This document shows positions 40,960 through 42,506 of a stretch of 42,506 nucleotides of DNA, in pieces. A program made the translations under genes and the position numbers. Source of the stretch: Aeromicrobium sp. (GTDB lineage Bacteria; Actinomycetota; Coriobacteriia; Anaerosomatales; Anaerosomataceae); the NCBI GenBank assembly GCA_015351705.1, contig JADIIM010000008.1, forward strand, positions 1 to 42,506. Reading direction: 5' to 3'. How positions within the stretch are numbered: the first letter of the stretch is position 1; every line of letters begins with the position of its first letter. A model generated the notes under the pieces. The model searched no databases. It had not been told where the DNA came from and saw nothing but the letters and a program-made list of their open reading frames with translations.

Positions 40960-42327
40960 CTATTCTTTCCCCAGACCAGGACGGGTCGTCAAGCCCCGTT
41001 CTGCCCGCACGACCGCCGCGAGCAGGCCCGCCATGAGCCACGCAAGCTCGAAGTACAGGAAGTACTGGAAGAACGAGCCCACCCCGACCGCCACCAGCCC
41101 TGCCGTGGCGACGCGTCCCGACACCGAGCCGAGGCGGCGGACCCGGAGCATACTCGCCACCCCTGCGGTGAACACCGCGCCGAGCGCGACGACTCCCATG
41201 AACCCCGTCTCGGCAACCAGCGCGAGCGGTACCTGGTGCGGGTGGGTGACTCCGGGCTCGGACCCCGGCAATGCGTAGTCAGGATAGGCGTCTTCGTACG
41301 CCTTGAGCCCGGTCCCGAAGACCGGCCGGTCGGCGATCATCGCGATCGATGAGCGCATCATGAGGACGCGAGTGGCGTTCGAAGAGTCCGTGTCGGCGTC
41401 GAGGATCGATGAGATCCGGCCCGCAACCTCCCCGGGTCCGAGCAGGGCGGCTCCGACGATCACCCCCGCGATGCCGATGCCGATCACCGCGACCCGCAGG
41501 CGCGTGCCGCCCGTGACGAGCAGCGCCGCCATGCCGGCGACCACCGCCACCCACGCCGAGCGCGAGTACGTGATCACCACCGCACCGAGCGTGGCGAGCG
41601 CAGCAAGCAGCCAGGGCCACCACGGGCGGCGGGAACCCGCGATGGACAGGGCGGCCAGCGCCGCCAACGCCAGATGTGCGCCCAGGAAGTTGGGGTCCAG
41701 GTAGAAGCCCGCGGGCCTGATCCCCTCGGCCACGCCCCTGCCCGAGCGGTGGATCGAGCCGATGGCAACGTCAGGCGCGAGCCACTGGAAGAACGCGAGC
41801 GCGGCGAGAAGGCCGCCGGTGACCGCAAGTGCGGTCACTGCCCTGTCCTGGGCTTCCCGGTCGGACAGCAGCCGCGAGACGAGGAGTGCCGCCAGCCAGA
41901 GCATCGCAAGCCTGGCGATGTGCAGGGCCGTCTGGCCCGGATCGAGCGAGGTGGGCAGCGACCAGAGCCCGGCAAGGGGCAGCAGACCGAGCGCCCACTC
42001 GAGCCCGATGGGCGCCGAGGGCGTGCGGGCGCCGCCACGCACCGCTCGCAGCACGACAGCGAGCGCGGCACCGGCAAGCACCACGTGGAAGAGGCCCACG
42101 TGCGCGCCCGGGACCACACGAACGCCGTCTTTGAACGCGAGTGCCGCGAACAGGGCGGCCGCGACCCACGCGGGGCCGTCGCGGTGCGACAGCGTGGCCG
42201 CGGCCACAAGCACTGCGGCGACCACGAACCGCAACCAGGCGAGGGGGCCGCTCATCGGAACGAGGCACGCGAGCAGCGCGAGGACGGCGAGCATGGCGGT
42301 ACGGCGATGGTCCCCCGGGGCGCTCAT
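40960..42327 (-). CDS. Wzy/WaaL-like O-antigen polymerase or ligase family protein
   Basis: A 455-residue protein with about 11-12 hydrophobic helices. A large outer loop near residues 300-370 holds NATRVLMMRSSIAMIADRPVFGTGLKAYE and GVTHPHQVPLALVAETG, the Wzy_C pattern with the conserved His. RPAGFYLDPNFLGAHLALAAL is also typical. The family joins lipid-linked repeat units or transfers glycans outside the membrane. The ATG at 42327 overlaps the upstream gene's stop (ATGA). Polymerase and ligase cannot be told apart; the Wzx and TagO-like genes in the window favour a polymerase. Confidence 0.85.
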   Translation of the reverse strand: MSAPGDHRRTAMLAVLALLACLVPMSGPLAWLRFVVAAVLVAAATLSHRDGPAWVAAALFAALAFKDGVRVVPGAHVGLFHVVLAGAALAVVLRAVRGGARTPSAPIGLEWALGLLPLAGLWSLPTSLDPGQTALHIARLAMLWLAALLVSRLLSDREAQDRAVTALAVTGGLLAALAFFQWLAPDVAIGSIHRSGRGVAEGIRPAGFYLDPNFLGAHLALAALAALSIAGSRRPWWPWLLAALATLGAVVITYSRSAWVAVVAGMAALLVTGGTRLRVAVIGIGIAGVIVGAALLGPGEVAGRISSILDADTDSSNATRVLMMRSSIAMIADRPVFGTGLKAYEDAYPDYALPGSEPGVTHPHQVPLALVAETGFMGVVALGAVFTAGVASMLRVRRLGSVSGRVATAGLVAVGVGSFFQYFLYFELAWLMAGLLAAVVRAERGLTTRPGLGKE

Positions 42328-42506
42328 GCCAGGACAGCGCCTGAGCGATCGATACCGAGCGCGAGCACGCGGCTGCGCCCGATCGCGTCGAGCAGCGGCC
42401 GGACGTCCTCGGCGTGCCGCCGCGCCCTCTCCAGCGCTGTGGCGTCATCGGCCCCGTGGACGCGCGTCACCAGCGACGGCCCAGCCCCGGCCCGCCCGCC
42501 CGGCCC
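42324..42506 (-). CDS. Unrecognised gene, C-terminal 60 codons (runs off right edge)
   Basis: The frame is open from the right edge to a TGA that overlaps the start of the Wzy-like gene. The visible tail is rich in Ala, Arg, Leu and Gly (LVTRVHGADDATALERARRHAEDVRPLL-like helices, ending RVLALGIDRSGAVLA). I do not recognise it. The coupling suggests a role with the Wzy-like protein. Confidence 0.5.
   Translation of the reverse strand, partial: GPGGRAGAGPSLVTRVHGADDATALERARRHAEDVRPLLDAIGRSRVLALGIDRSGAVLA

Noticed and set aside
40926-40973. Small stems (CGCGC/GCGCG and TGGGGA/TCCCCA) between the Wzy-like gene and the phosphoesterase gene
   Set aside because: Short, of simple composition or with a 12-nt loop, and without a T-run; too weak to call a terminator.

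Overview
The window is GC-rich, densely coding bacterial chromosome. It has many GTG starts and many neighbouring genes that overlap as ATGA, GTGA or TGATG. Several things point to Actinomycetota, most likely Coriobacteriia or a relative: base composition, start-codon use, a three-repeat cell wall-binding (CWB2) protein, LCP and GT4 enzymes, a short Rho without the long insertion usual in other actinobacteria, and the gene order rpmE-thyX-(DUF1385)-prfA-prmC-tsaC-rpiB-glyA-upp-dCMP deaminase-tagO/wecA-atpIBEFHAGDC-murA. The taxonomic call is inference. I see no rRNA, tRNA, CRISPR array, insertion sequence or phage gene.

Region 1 (1-17.8 kb) is a surface-polysaccharide locus. It holds six GT4-type glycosyltransferases (one cut by the left edge), a Wzx-like flippase, an exported beta-propeller/CWB2 protein, an LCP ligase, and five genes (wbpA-B-D-E-I order) that together suffice to make UDP-ManNAc(3NAc)A, an acidic diacetamido sugar. 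An initiating phospho-GlcNAc transferase (TagO/WecA-like, 26.8 kb) and a Wzy/WaaL-like membrane protein (41 kb) lie apart from it. The likely product is an anionic glycopolymer that LCP attaches to peptidoglycan and that may anchor the CWB2 protein.

Region 2 (17.8-26.7 kb) holds fabZ and murA, a hairpin terminator, then the complete F1Fo ATP synthase operon read leftward (atpI-B-E-F-H-A-G-D-C), with a good promoter about 120 nt ahead of atpI. The c subunit has proton-type rather than sodium-type ligands.

Region 3 (26.8-35.8 kb) is housekeeping: lipid-linked glycan initiation, pyrimidine metabolism (dCMP deaminase, Upp, ThyX), one-carbon metabolism (GlyA), RpiB, and translation (TsaC, PrmC, RF1, L31). 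Several perfect hairpins mark operon borders or leaders.

Region 4 (35.8-40.9 kb) is the most unusual part. Five genes abut or overlap: a CpdA-like metallophosphoesterase, a cyclic 2,3-diphosphoglycerate synthetase homologue, a 2-phosphoglycerate kinase with an ATP-cone-like N-terminus, a transaldolase and rho. The two middle enzymes form the complete two-step route from 2-phosphoglycerate to cyclic 2,3-diphosphoglycerate, a solute characterised in thermophilic methanogens. Here it sits in a bacterium, next to a phosphoesterase that could open the ring or act on another cyclic phosphate.
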